Of a stretch of 64,000 nucleotides of DNA, positions 11,225 to 21,361 are shown in pieces (the stretch's first letter is position 1; each line of letters begins with the position of its first letter). The stretch is from Onchidella celtica (lineage: Eukaryota > Mollusca > Gastropoda > Systellommatophora > Onchidiidae). The stretch spans positions 31,380,764-31,444,763 of the forward strand of contig OZ007574.1 of NCBI GenBank assembly GCA_963931925.1, in the 5' to 3' direction. Made by a program: the position numbers and the translations under genes. The notes under the pieces are model-generated. The model did no database searches. It had not been told where the DNA came from and was given only the letters and a program-made list of their open reading frames with translations.

Positions 11225-11500
11225 TAACTGCACACACCCCCCCCCCCCACCCCCCATAACTGAACTGCTCGGGGTTCAAATTTCAAATGCAGTGTTAGAG
11301 AGAAGAGAGAGAGAAAACGAGAGGGGGGGGGGGGGAGAGAGAAGCAGGGGCAGGTGGATGCGGGGAAGGGGGGGTAACCAAGGAGAGAAACAGAGAGAAG
11401 GGAAGAGGATATGGGGAGAGAGAGAGAGAGAGAGAAGGGAAAAGGACATGGAAACAGAGAGAGAGAGAGAGAGATAAATAAGAGAAAGAGAGACTTAAAG
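11225..11500 (+). repeat. poly-C tract and purine-rich (GA)n region
   Basis: C-run at about 11239-11250, G-run at 11323-11335, then GAGA/GGGA low-complexity sequence to about 11490. Confidence 0.85.
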
Positions 11501-11879
11501 AAATATTTAATGCCTTTTGTAAATAAATGACATGTAATAATTTGTGTTACTAAAGAGCGAAGCGTGAGTAAATAGTTTGTTTTAGGCTAGATAGTAAATC
11601 ATACATTTATATTACATTCATTCGGACGGCGATGGCGTGACAGGAAATAAACGAAGTGAAATAATAAGTTAAGAAGAATCATCCTTCCTTGGTTTGGAGG
11701 GATAAATTCAAAACAGATCTAAAACAGCAAAGATGACAACAAATGCCGCTAAAGCACTTTTAAACATTTATTTACTATGCCCAAAGAAAGGTAGCGAGGT
11801 GATACAATCAGCCAAGTAGTGTCCCGCTGTAGCCGCTTGAACCTTAGGAATTTTAAACTTTTTAGTATCAGCAGGTGAT
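11501..11879. other. no supported gene
   Basis: A+T-rich anonymous sequence; nothing recognised. Confidence 0.3.
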
Positions 11880-12025
11880 TTAAGATGCCCTGATGGTACA
11901 TGGGGAATGAAAAGATCAGTTAAACAAGTTGGTGAGTTTTTGTAGGCCTAGATACATTTGTGACACAGTGTAGCCAGCTTATACATTTTTCGTTTTTCTA
12001 CCGGTAGCCAGTAGACATGGACACA
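11880..12025 (+). repeat. dispersed repeat shared with 34.28-34.40 kb
   Basis: Both places carry GATGGTACATGGGGAATGAA-like sequence, AAAGATCAGTTAAA, GTTGGTG, a variable stretch, GTAGCCAGCTTATRCAT and TTTTTCTAYCGGTAGCCAGT. The 34 kb copy belongs to the TATATAGCGC repeat, so this is probably a 3' fragment of that element. Confidence 0.6.
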
Positions 12026-12179
12026 AAATCAGTGTGGGGCTACAAGCTGAGTTAGTCTTAAAAATCCGTGTTAAATTACCATGCTATTTCAGAAAAGAGT
12101 TGTGGACGTCCTAACCAGTTGAAGTCTGCAGTTCTTGGGAATATTTCTGTGTGAGGCTATTTTGGGTTGAGGGTTTACG

Positions 12180-13265
12180 AGCAGAATTTTAATTGGTTTG
12201 GATATTAATAATAGGTTTTTTGGATGGGGTTAATAACAGATTAATAATAGGTTTAGATGGGGTTAGGAATGGTTTAATAAAAAATAGGTTTGGATGAGGT
12301 TAACAATGGGTTTAATAATAGGTTTGGATAGGGTTAGGAACAAGTTTAATAAAAGGTTTCGATTGGGTTAGAAACAGGCGTAATAATAGGTTTGGATGGG
12401 GTTAGTGACGGGTTATATAATTGGTTTGGACGGGGGTTAAGAACGAGTTTAATAATAGGTTTGGATGGAGTTCAGAACGTGTTTCATATTAAATTTGGAT
12501 ATGGTTAAGAATATGCTTAATAATAGGTTTGGAGGGGATTAGGGACAGATAAACAATACTGCCATGTAAAAGTAGAGCGAAGTAAGTGATAAAGTATAAA
12601 GAGAGCACATACGTCGCTCTGCCTTTGCATGGCAGAATAGGTTTGGATGGAGCTAGGAATAAGTTCAATAATAGGTTTTGATGGGGTTCATAATAGGCTA
12701 ATAATACGTTTGGATGGGTTTAAGAATGAGTTTAATAATAGGTTTGGATGGGGTTAGGAACGGGTTTAATAATAGATTGGGATGATGTTAAGAACGGTTT
12801 TAATGATAAATTTCAATGGGATAAAGAATGGGTTAAATGAAAAGTTTGGCTGGATGTTAAGAACGGGTTTAATAATAGGCTTGAATGGGATTAGGAAGGG
12901 TTTAATAATAGGTTTGAATGGGATTAGGAAGGGTTTAATAATAGGCTTGAATGGGATTAGGAAGGGTTTAATAATAGGTTTGGATGGGGTTAGGAAGGGT
13001 TTAATAATAGGTTTGGATGGGGTTAGGAAGGGTTTAATAATAGGTTTGGATGGGGTTAGGAAGGGTTTATTAATAGGTTTGGATGGGGTTAGGAAGGGTT
13101 TAATAATAGGTTTGGATGGGGTTAGGAAGGGTTTAATAATAGGTTTGGATGGGGTTAGGAAGGGTTTAATAATAGGTTTGAATGGGGTTAGGAAGGGTTT
13201 AATAATAGGTTTGAATGGGATTAGGAAGGGTTTAATAATAGGTTTGGATGGGGTTAGGGACCGGT
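12180..13265 (+). repeat. 33-bp minisatellite
   Basis: The unit GGTTTGGATGGGGTTAGGAA plus GGGTTTAATAATA (33 bp) is nearly perfect in about a dozen copies between 12870 and 13260. It is degenerate, with variable spacing, from 12180 to 12870. Because 33 is a multiple of three, it gives spurious 188- and 195-codon frames on the two strands (11-residue repeats). It ends in a T-run, then an arm of the GGAAACGG palindromic element. Confidence 0.95.
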
Positions 13266-13304
13266 TTCCTTTTTTTTTTTTTTTTTTACTATTTAACGGA
13301 TTTT

Positions 13305-13355
13305 TGATATTTCTGTTTCCGTTTCCATACATAATTATGAAAATGCGGCTTTATT
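13305..13355 (+). repeat. fragment of the GGAAACGG palindromic element
   Basis: TTTCTGTTTCCGTTTCCATA followed by ATGCGGCTTTAT-like sequence matches one arm of the element at 2859-3043. Confidence 0.5.
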
Positions 13356-13899
13356 CTGATCAAAACTAAGATTTCATATCGTAAACAGCATTTTAAAACT
13401 TTGTCGTACGCTTCAACTGTGTTCTTAGCCTAAAATTCTCACTTTAACAGTTCTTGATTCTCCGGTTCTCCAGACAGCGCTGAATGGGAGATCCTCAATG
13501 ATCTCACCAACCTAGATCCAGGCACAACAGGTTGAGAGCTGGAGGCGGCAGTTGGCATGGACCTAATTCCCCACCCTCACCTAGTGGAGATGTATAAAGG
13601 AATGGGGGGGGGGGGGTTGATAAAGACTATTGATAAAGAGAGTCAAAAGGCATGTGTGTATGTGCGGGGGGGGGGGGGCTTTACCACAAAATAAGGTGGG
13701 AGGGGAGAGTACCATTTGAGTCACACAATAAGGATACCACACGGACATGACTTCAAGGGAGCGTCTGTTAGTGTGTGGTCTCAGGGACGCTGCCCCCTAG
13801 CGAGTTAGTCCTCTAGATGGATGTTTTTAAAGCAAAAAAAAAAAACATGCATGGCTTGGCGATTAACACTCAGAACATGAAATATATTTTTTTATGTGC
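13356..13899. other. no supported gene; two poly-G tracts
   Basis: G-runs at about 13604-13616 and 13667-13678. A short stretch near 13480-13560 reads like eroded coding sequence (EWEILNDLTNLDPG) but is broken and unassignable. Confidence 0.25.
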
Positions 13900-13904
13900 C
13901 GGAC

Positions 13905-14215
13905 TAAAGTTGTGTAACTCGTATGGATACTCCTTCCCCGATTGCGTTTTGTGGCCTACGATTTTGACAGGATCTACAACCCCCTTAGGCGCAAAGGGGA
14001 AAGGAGCTGGTAAACAAGGATACTGCAAAGTGAGTTCAGAAGAGGGAAGGTCTTCCGCCCGTCCGCGCCAGTCAAGAAAACACAACTACCCCAGCCCCTT
14101 TCGCCTGATTAGTCGATCTGATTACCGCCCATTGATACAGACTGACCAGACCTTCACGCCCCCAGGTCCATCTGACCATTCCAATGCAGGTTGTTTAAGC
14201 TTATATCTCAATCAT
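13905..14215 (+). repeat. dispersed repeat shared with 55.59-56.03 kb and 14.5 kb
   Basis: CTACCCCAGCCCCTTTCGCC, TGATTAGTCGATCTGATTAC, CGCCCATTGATACAGACTGA and CCCCAGGTCCATCTGACCAT are matched in reverse complement at about 55735-55835 and, more weakly, at 14500-14620. The GTATGGATACTCCTTCC near 13920 resembles an end of the inverted-repeat element at 55591-56026. A G-run is at about 14277-14290 just downstream. Confidence 0.6.
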
Positions 14216-14457
14216 ATTATGTTTGTTACCTTTTTGGTAAGTGGCGCGGACGGGGGGAAGACCTCCCCAGAAGAGGGGGGGGGGGAGGGAGGGGGTCATT
14301 AGCACAAAATATTTCAGAGAAGATTCACAGACCCTTAAAACAAAGCCTCTTAATGAACAGTTTACAATGGTGGCCTACATTTCGTGACCTTGGTTCTTTT
14401 TTCTTTTATCTCCAATTTCTGAAAAGGTAGAGCTCTTTTAGTAGGTAGAAGAGGTAG

Positions 14458-14670
14458 GAAGGACTTCCGAATGCGTTCCATAGCCCGAGTGAAAACAATA
14501 CATAGCTACTCCGGCGGCTTTCCCTGATATGTCAATCTGACTACTGCCCAGACGAACATCGGCCTACAGCCTCGATGATACAAACTGTCTAGACCCTCAC
14601 GTCGTTACATATCAATCTGACAATGCCTATGCACTTGTCGAGCTATGGAACGCATTCGGAAGTCCTCCCC
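14458..14670. mobile_element. fold-back element
   Basis: AGGACTTCCGAATGCGTTCC (continuing ATAGC) near 14460 is mirrored at about 14640-14665 by GCTATGGAACGCATTCGGAA (continuing GTCCT). Arms are about 26 bp and nearly identical; the loop holds the weak copy of the neighbouring dispersed repeat. Confidence 0.55.
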
Positions 14671-14874
14671 AAACAAGAACTGAAGTCGCGATTTCCCATC
14701 TGGTCTGGTTTATATTATGAACAGCTTTACACTGACCTGCCTAAATCTACCAATATGCACGAATCCGTAGCAATTATCAAATCAATATTAGAAATAAAAG
14801 CACTTGCACGAACTTACCTTGCAGTAACTTCACCTTCAGCAGATAGGCTATCAGCTTCTTACCCAGTTAGCAAC

Positions 14875-15135
14875 TCTAAGGACTTCAAGTTTCCTCATAG
14901 GAATGACATTGTTTCTACGTAGATCGACCGGTCGCGGCGTAACGCCGACGTCAGTCTGGTGCAGGAAATCTTTTTCTATATGATAATCGCACCAACCCTA
15001 CAGAATTCCTATACAAAATGAATCTACGTGGGACTAACAATAGAGAGTTTTCCCTGGACGTCGGCGTAGAGAAATTTTGTGCGAACCTAAAATTTGTCGC
15101 TCTTTGACCCTGGTGCCGAATATGTCTCGGCCCTA
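14875..15135 (+). repeat. satellite-related dispersed segment with internal inverted motif
   Basis: TCATAGGAATGACATTGTTT followed by CTACGTAGATC matches monomers of the satellite at 30.9-31.8 kb and the single copy at 40506. It continues with ACGCCGACGTC (14952) and its mirror GACGTCGGCGT (15057). TAGAGAGTTTTCCCTG at 15039 is matched in reverse complement at about 24205-24226. Confidence 0.5.
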
Positions 15136-15363
15136 ACTAACGTTTTTGAGCAGTCGTAGGATTCGGGAACACCACGACGGCCTCGCCCGTAAGTATCTAG
15201 TGTCTACATTTTGCAATATTTTATGCTTAAATGTTATTTTTATGATCCTTGAACCCCTTATCCACGATGTGAGTAGTGTATACGATTTTAAAAACATTGA
15301 TTGTTTTAGTTATTCAATTGTAAACACACCAGGGGTTGAATGTGGGCTCATAGATGTGTCTCA

Positions 15364-15374
15364 AAGATGGCGGC
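15364..15374 (+). promoter_or_regulatory. YY1-like AAGATGGCGGC motif
   Basis: This motif is frequent around transcription starts of animal genes. It stands at the edge of the repeat-poor 15.4-19 kb stretch that holds three exon candidates on the same strand. Function inferred. Confidence 0.3.
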
Positions 15375-16442
15375 TGTTGTCCCCATCCCTTCGATTACAA
15401 CTCTTTTATTCATTTCATGGAGTGTTTACAGCAAGAAAAACCAGAACAATTTGAAATTTCAACTTAAGCTATTGAGCACCTTTGAAAAATCAAGTGCTAA
15501 CGTGTGAAAACTGAATAGTTTTGGTGCTAAGTGACTTGTATTCGTCGAAGCGGCGAGCACCCAATTTGAAGTAGTAGATCGAGATCTAGATAGACTAGAT
15601 CTATGTCGCACATCAGCTGATCAAGGCAAAGTAGGCCTCACTAGAAAGTGTGTGAGAACGGTAGACATGGATGAAAGTTCATTTCACGAAGATTATAATT
15701 ATGCTTTTACCATGCTCAGAGGCATGTTTTGATGATTTTACCTTACGTGTATTCCCTATTCTTTACTCTAAATTTGTGGGTAAACACACACGACGAGAAT
15801 TAATTCAGGCCCAAGCAAGTATGATTATTTTGTTCTGCACATGAAAACAAACTACATGTATAGTATAGTATGCTATTGCCATTTTTACATTACATCTCAC
15901 TTCCCTAACTTCCTAAAATTGCATTTATTGATTTAGATTTTTTTTTTTAAACACAACAGATTGCAGTTTGAATTTTTCTGCTTCTTGTGAATCAAATTCC
16001 TCAACACATTGGTGGGGGGTGTCTTGTGTAAGTTGTAACAGAATTTATACTTAATAAGTGGTTTAAAAGTAATGAATAATGATTTTCATATATAGATCTA
16101 GCCTAATATCTGTGCATGTATCCCATGCATTTTCTCTCCATTGATTAAAATGTGAAAGCTTGATTTATATGAAATATACACAAAATAATAATATCTGGTC
16201 TATCATTCATAAGGTGTATCATTTTTCATGTCATGGTAAGGCCACAATCATGCCTTAGTTTAGATCCTCTATCAGGAACAGATCTATAGCAACACTTTGC
16301 TGTTAAAATGCTCTATATGGACTGACCTTACACTTACAATAATTTTAAAGCCAGTTGAAACTTACATTTAAACTGGTCATCCAAGTATCCAGGGTTACAT
16401 TATTTGTTTTAATGAATTTTGAAATTTTCTACATATTTGCAG
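15375..16442. other. repeat-poor sequence, possibly leader and intron
   Basis: No repeats recognised. A 21-codon frame beginning ATGGATGAAAGTTCATTTCA at 15667 is followed by a stop. Otherwise A+T-rich and featureless. Confidence 0.25.
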
Positions 16443-16609
16443 ACTCATCATCAACAAGAGCAGCAGTAGCATCCCCTTCTCAACAGTTCAAATGTGTGCC
16501 AATCTGTGATACAATCATTATAAAGGTGGCTGTGGCTAGTAACCAACATTTTATAGCCTGGAAATTTGAAGACATTCTGTCTTTTGAGGAAAGGGGCAAT
16601 TCTTCCTAA
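16443..16609 (+). CDS. exon candidate A
   Basis: A TACATATTTGCAG acceptor precedes a frame running to a TAA at 16607. The peptide is of ordinary composition (for example CVPICDTIIIKVAVASNQHF). It would be a terminal exon if read in this frame. No family recognised; it may belong with the candidates at 16990 and 17712, though both A and the 16990 exon end in stops, so not all three can be consecutive coding exons of one transcript. Confidence 0.2.
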
Positions 16610-16989
16610 ATTTTATCAAGAATAAGTCAGTCATATACCAGAACGACATGTTTGTCCACCTATTCCATATTCTAAATTTGAATGACTTTCAAAGGACTTA
16701 GATAGAAGATAAACTATGTTATGCAAGAGTTTAGTTTATGATAGGTGTCCATTTTTTCCTTCGAGTCCGTCAATTATTTAGAAAGCATGAAGTCTTTAAT
16801 ATATATAATTATCATCTTCATGCATAGTTCTTTCTTAACTTACAAGTTACATCCCATATGAGGTATCGTTATTGAGCTTAGAATGATTTTGCTGTTTACT
16901 GTTAGGGAGGATGTTGATTGCTTTTGAAAACTGATCATTGTTATCAGCCTGACTTTGTACAGTGTATTTTCTTTTTATTTTCTTTTTAG

Positions 16990-17079
16990 AGAGATGAACT
17001 ATTCAGGAACTTTAGTGCCAAGGCTCTGCAAGACAAGATCCAATTTATGCAACTTAAAAATTCAGAACACAGGATATGA
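16990..17079 (+). CDS. exon candidate B, 29 codons to a stop
   Basis: A TTTATTTTCTTTTTAG acceptor at 16988-16989 is followed by an in-frame 29-codon segment, RDELFRNFSAKALQDKIQFM onward, ending in TGA at 17077-17079. The sequence is polar and helix-like, unlike the surrounding A+T-rich background. Family unknown; possible last exon. Confidence 0.25.
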   Translation, partial: RDELFRNFSAKALQDKIQFMQLKNSEHRI

Positions 17080-17711
17080 CTAGGTTGCAGTGATAAGGGA
17101 ATTTACAGTTTCAGTTTTGCTCATTACATAAATTTACATTTGAACTTTTCTTTCTTTCTGCTCTTTCTTTCTTAAGTAACTAAATACTATTGGACAGATT
17201 TGCAAATCAATTAACAATCAAATATTGTAAATCTGAATGACTTTAAAAGAACTTAGCAATTGTGTTAAATATTTCTTATCCAGCTCTACACTGGAAGCTC
17301 AATGAAAAACAAATCTGAGTTAGCGCATTCATTAAATTTGACTTCTTACTGGATTTATAGTGAGATACTTCCACTGTTTGACAAATTATTGAGAAGTGCA
17401 GTTGTAGAAACTGACTCTTAAAATTCCTGGTTGGAAGATACCAGTAAACTTTTATTTTTATAATGACTCGAGGCTTCTTTCTGCTGCATATGTTTGCCAT
17501 TGAGTATATCATATTATAGGAAGTGAAGTTTATTCATAACTAAGACTTATGCATGACAATGTTATTACAAAACTAACACTTACATTATATACAGTGTTCT
17601 TAGCTCAAGCCATCTTATACATTACCATCATGCTATAGATTATTTAGAGCTGTCCACATTACATTATTTAGCACACCGTCATCGTGACTCTTTCTTCTGT
17701 ATATTTTGCAG

Positions 17712-17801
17712 AGCTCTACACTCAACATCCTGAGGAGTATTACAACTGATCGACCAAAATTGGTACCACTTCAACAAGGCAGCTTAGACTTCTCTGTTGA
17801 T
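17712..17801 (+). CDS. exon candidate C, 90 bp, both splice sites present
   Basis: The acceptor TATATTTTGCAG ends at 17711 and the donor GAT|GTATGT begins at 17802. Exactly 30 codons lie between them, phase 0 at both ends: SSTLNILRSITTDRPKLVPL followed by ten more residues. Clean boundaries and balanced composition make it the best of the three exon candidates here. Another frame is also open for its first 12 codons, so the reading frame is not certain, and a non-coding transcript is possible. Confidence 0.3.
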
Positions 17802-19080
17802 GTATGTTCAAAGTTAAACCCATTGGACTGAATTATTATCAATGCCTGCTGAGATTTCTTGTGAAGTGAAGCTGAGATGGATGAAAACATTCATCATCTT
17901 ATCATGGCCTTAAATATTAATTATTATGATATTCCCGACCTTAAGTTGTCATTTTTATTCTCTTTTCTCTGCTTCTGCTTGATTTAGGATTGTCAACTCT
18001 TTCTTATATAGCAGCAGAGACTGTGAGAGACACTTTTAGCAAGTTATAACTTTTATCCAGTAAATTAAGGTACTGAAAAGTCAAATGGCCATACAAGTCT
18101 TTGCCTTAGCTGATGAACTAGTGAATCATCATGTAGATTTGGTGGAACTAGGAAATATACCCATGTAATACAGACACACTGTGTCCATATAGATATTATT
18201 GATAACAAGATCAAACGGTTCTTATGGGATAATCACATGAAAATGCCAAGTGAGGAATATATGACATGTCCATAACACTAACAGTATGATTTATTTGGCG
18301 GATCATATTATTTCATATTTTTCTATAACATAGTATTTAATCATGGTGGAACCCCAATTCATCCAGGTGTTCATACATTATGTCAAATACATGCTGGCCA
18401 AACAGGATGCGAGATTGTGAATGAAACATTAGTTTACACCAAGCACTTACCGTATTGAGTGTATTCATATTTAACAGAATGCTTTCTCAAGAAACTACAA
18501 CTGTAACATCTGGTGTCATGTATTATGATGTATACAGAATAGTCAATAGCCATAACTCCTTTCACTTTCTCAGCTTGTACTTTCTGTCACCATTTCACTA
18601 TTCTCACAGACTATCAATGTTTTGCAGAGTCTTACAGTTACACTGTGCTGTTTTATTTGTCATATAGTCACTTAGGTACATAAACAAATGAAATTATTGG
18701 TATAGATTCTCAATGAAATGACATAATACAACAAATTTGAGGGAATACCAGTGTCCAGTAGGTTTTGTGTGTATTCAGGTTGTCATAAGAGTGGATGGTC
18801 ATTCTTCTATGGCAGTTTTGTCTTCTGAGCTTAACTGGTGGACATGTTGATATTTTCTTAAAGGAATTTATGGTATAATTCATGCATAATGTTACATATT
18901 GCGGTGTTGTTTTGTCTGTTTTAAATATTTTGAAATCATTAAATGAATTTACACCGTAGGCCTACTTTCTTCGTTTCGTTCATTTTAAATTGTCTGTGTG
19001 TCATTATTTTGTTTTAAAACTTCTACTGCTCTCTTAATTCTGACTTTAATTGCCATTCCAATAAATGTAGCCCAGGCAGT
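17802..19080. other. repeat-poor A+T-rich stretch
   Basis: No repeats, exons or inverted termini recognised. It forms the left flank of the viral block; no junction sequence could be fixed. Confidence 0.3.
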
Positions 19081-19338
19081 TTATACAGTAAATCTAGACA
19101 CTTGACTTCCATGGAGATTGGAAGCAGATCTCATAAAGACATTTTTTAAATCTTCTAAGTTAACTGCATGGCTATTAAACGGAGTAATTTTCGTAGATTC
19201 AATAACAGATCTGCGAATTCGTCGATCAGAGTTGCGATCATCATCAGAGCTGAGATCTAGTTCAGCAAAGCTGCAATCTAGTTGATCACTGTGAATTCGT
19301 ATATCATCAGCAAAACTGCGACTCCGTCGATCATCCAT
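19081..19338 (-). CDS. 85-aa protein of the viral block, shares a motif with its neighbour
   Basis: Last frame of the minus-strand viral block, starting four bases after the stop of the 276-codon gene, with the same kind of start context (AAAAAAATGG). Residues 1-44 are dominated by Asp, Arg and Ser with imperfect internal repeats (DDRRSRS, SSDDDRNSDRRIRRS). Residues 49-67, TKITPFNSHAVNLEDLKNV, match the N-terminus of the neighbouring protein (TTIIPFHRYATNLDDLENV) at 11 of 19 positions, also visible at the DNA level. The function is unknown. A shared short motif in two adjacent genes suggests a common binding partner or partial gene duplication, for instance between small virion components. 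Translation of such a small frame is not proven. Confidence 0.45.
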   Translation of the reverse strand: MDDRRSRSFADDIRIHSDQLDCSFAELDLSSDDDRNSDRRIRRSVIESTKITPFNSHAVNLEDLKNVFMRSASNLHGSQVSRFTV

Positions 19339-19342
19339 TTTT

Positions 19343-20173
19343 TTACAAATAATTTATTTCATCTAAAGTTACTGGTAATTGTGTAAACCTTATGCGATGG
19401 ATCATAAACTCTTTGTAAATGAGAATATTTTTAAAACTAACATCATCGTCTCCTTTTTCGGTTGTCAATTCATTAAGATTATTTCGGATTTTGTAATCAT
19501 CTTTTTGTTTTTTTACAATTATTCGAAAAATTTTTGAATTATTTTCCGAATAACTTATTTGTAATCCATCCATAATTTCTAATTTGTTATCAAAAGATTC
19601 TAAAACTTTAGCTTCAATAATTAAAGTTGAACCCACTGGAAATTCTTCAAGAATCTTTTTTTCATTCTCAAATTCACAATTAAAAGTTAGAATGGTGCGT
19701 GGCTCATCCTTACCGTTTGAAAGATAATATTCCTCATCATAGCGTTTTAAAACTGTTGTCTCTCTATATCTAGGAAGTGGAACCAAACTTCCTATAATTC
19801 GACCAGAGTTGTAAACTTTTAGTAACATTTTGTTATTTCCTTTAGTTGATACTTTATCACTTCTTAATTGAATATCAACATCCCATTCGTGTTTGGCTGG
19901 TATAACTTTAAGTTTTCCATCAACATTTATAAGATTCACAGGTTTATCTTTTTCTTCACTTATAAATTTAGGAGGTGGTGAATCTACAATTTCATTTCTA
20001 ACATATATACCGTCTTCATTTAATTTGAAACAATATATAGCATCTTTCTTTCCATTTTCATTAAAACCTTCTACATTTTCTAAATCATCTAGATTGGTTG
20101 CATACCTATGAAATGGAATAATAGTTGTTGATGAAATGTCTCCACTAGGCATAAGGCCAAACTTATCCACCAT
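19343..20173 (-). CDS. 276-aa protein of the viral block, function unknown
   Basis: Intact frame 29 bases after the protease stop; the ATG lies in TCAAAATGGTGG, matching the other genes of the block. A TATATAAAT-like box lies about 20 bases upstream on the same strand (20188-20197). Residues 16-34 carry the motif shared with the 85-aa protein. The rest is rich in Lys, Glu, Asn and beta-prone hydrophobics, for example RTILTFNCEFENEKKILEEF, with no membrane segment or signal peptide. Its position next to the capsid and protease genes suggests a structural or core protein, but I recognise no family. It is too short for a double-jelly-roll major capsid protein. A single-strand-binding or minor virion protein would be a guess. 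Confidence 0.6.
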   Translation of the reverse strand: MVDKFGLMPSGDISSTTIIPFHRYATNLDDLENVEGFNENGKKDAIYCFKLNEDGIYVRNEIVDSPPPKFISEEKDKPVNLINVDGKLKVIPAKHEWDVDIQLRSDKVSTKGNNKMLLKVYNSGRIIGSLVPLPRYRETTVLKRYDEEYYLSNGKDEPRTILTFNCEFENEKKILEEFPVGSTLIIEAKVLESFDNKLEIMDGLQISYSENNSKIFRIIVKKQKDDYKIRNNLNELTTEKGDDDVSFKNILIYKEFMIHRIRFTQLPVTLDEINYL

Positions 20174-20187
20174 TTTGAAGAAAAAAA

Positions 20188-20197
20188 TTTATATAGG
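20188..20197 (-). promoter_or_regulatory. TATA-like box before the 276-aa gene
   Basis: The minus strand reads CCTATATAAA just downstream of the protease stop and about 15-25 bases before the next ATG. It is the only such box inside the packed part of the block. Promoter role inferred. Confidence 0.3.
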
Positions 20198-20202
20198 CTT
20201 TC

Positions 20203-20586
20203 TTAATACAAACTATTAATAATTTCTTGAAAACTTTTTCCTTCTGATAATTCTTTTAAAACATACAAACACAAATGCCCACAAATTACTGTGTTAGGAT
20301 CTTGTACTTGATTAGTAGAATATTGAATATCTCCTTTTTTCTCTCTAAGATATTTGATTATTTCTAAAGGAGGTTGAATTGCATAACTGTCAAAATAAAT
20401 TTTTTTATTGTTAGCATACCAAGCGACCCAATGAGTTCCTCCTTTCGTTCCATCACCTAAGTTCAGTATTCCACATTCTTTTCTTCTCGGTTTTTCAGGT
20501 AATTCAGTTCTTAAAAACACACCTCTAAAATTAGGAATTTTTAATTTCTTAACAGCTTTTAAAATATCGAAATTGGAAAGTGCCAT
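20203..20586 (-). CDS. adenain-type (C5 family) cysteine protease
   Basis: A 127-residue maturation protease of the kind found in adenoviruses, Polintons and adintoviruses, where it cleaves virion precursor proteins. The catalytic set is visible in order: His52 in GGTHWVAWY, Asp66 in IYFDSYA, Gln95 in VQDPNTVICG and the nucleophile Cys102 in ICGHLCLYVL. The Gln-to-Cys spacing of seven is that of adenain. It is shorter than adenovirus protease (about 204 residues) because the C-terminal extension is lacking, as is usual for Polinton proteases. The start ATG (AAAAATGGCA) lies nine bases after the penton-like gene's stop. No frameshift or lost catalytic residue, so the gene appears capable of function. 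Confident family call. Confidence 0.88.
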   Translation of the reverse strand: MALSNFDILKAVKKLKIPNFRGVFLRTELPEKPRRKECGILNLGDGTKGGTHWVAWYANNKKIYFDSYAIQPPLEIIKYLREKKGDIQYSTNQVQDPNTVICGHLCLYVLKELSEGKSFQEIINSLY

Positions 20587-20595
20587 TTTTAGATG

Positions 20596-21345
20596 TTAAA
20601 TTTCTCTAATATGAAATCTTATGACAACAGTTTCTCCTCTTAAATTTAAAGGTTTATCATTTTGATCTGTAATTTTAACCTCTAAGTTATTTATCGTTTT
20701 CATAGCTATCGGCAGAAAAACAAGATTTTTAGGTTTTTCAACTATTTTATATCCCGGAGATATATTTGGGAAAAAAGAATAAATAACCGGAACGGGTGTA
20801 CCATTAACTATACTTCCGTTTATAATATTCAAATGAACTAGAATACTATTAACGCTAAGAATGTTTACAATGTTTTCAGATTCATGAGTTCCCGATTCAT
20901 ATATTTCGTGATGAAATCCTAATAAATCAGCTAAGGTATTGTTATCTTTAAAACTTACTTTGTATCCTTTCTTGACAGTCATAACGGATTTTAACGTTTG
21001 ATTATTTGGTTCGATTTTTATAGCATCACCAATCAGGTTTTGAATTGCAGTGTTTAAAGATTTAATTTCATAAGCGCCTGTTGGTATATACACTTTTTGC
21101 CAAGTTGAACCATCATAAAACTCTATCATATTGTTTTCCTCGTGGACATTGGGGAAAGAATAGTAAGTTTCTAAATTAACTAAGGCGGTTTCATAATGTT
21201 TATCCCTGTCTAATTCTAAAGGAGGTGTAAACAATGTCGTAAAAGTGGTTTTATTATTACTAACAACAATTTGCTGTGAAAATTTTGATCTTGTGTTTTT
21301 AGCAATTTCTCTTAACATATCGAGGCTCCGTTCGTGTTCATCCAT
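20596..21345 (-). CDS. penton-like minor capsid protein
   Basis: I place the start at the ATG at 21345 (ATTAAAATGGATG, the context shared by the block) rather than at an in-frame ATG at 21429 that would overlap the ATPase gene. This gives 249 residues, starting 16 bases after the ATPase stop. Landmarks: FTPPLELDRDKHYETALVNL (39-58), the IPTGAYEI turn (87-94) and a C-terminal ITDQNDKPLNLRGE (225-238) leading into a terminal beta strand, VVIRFHIR. This organisation is familiar from the vertex (single jelly-roll) capsid proteins of Polinton and adintovirus elements across invertebrates. The location between ATPase and protease agrees. The predicted role is five-fold vertex capsomer. A fold prediction would settle it. 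Confidence 0.65.
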   Translation of the reverse strand: MDEHERSLDMLREIAKNTRSKFSQQIVVSNNKTTFTTLFTPPLELDRDKHYETALVNLETYYSFPNVHEENNMIEFYDGSTWQKVYIPTGAYEIKSLNTAIQNLIGDAIKIEPNNQTLKSVMTVKKGYKVSFKDNNTLADLLGFHHEIYESGTHESENIVNILSVNSILVHLNIINGSIVNGTPVPVIYSFFPNISPGYKIVEKPKNLVFLPIAMKTINNLEVKITDQNDKPLNLRGETVVIRFHIREI

Positions 21346-21361
21346 TTTAATAGAATAAAAA

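Noticed and set aside
12766-13369. Long frames on both strands (188 and 195 codons)
   Set aside because: They are produced by a 33-bp tandem repeat without stops; simultaneous openness on both strands and 11-residue periodicity show they are not genes.
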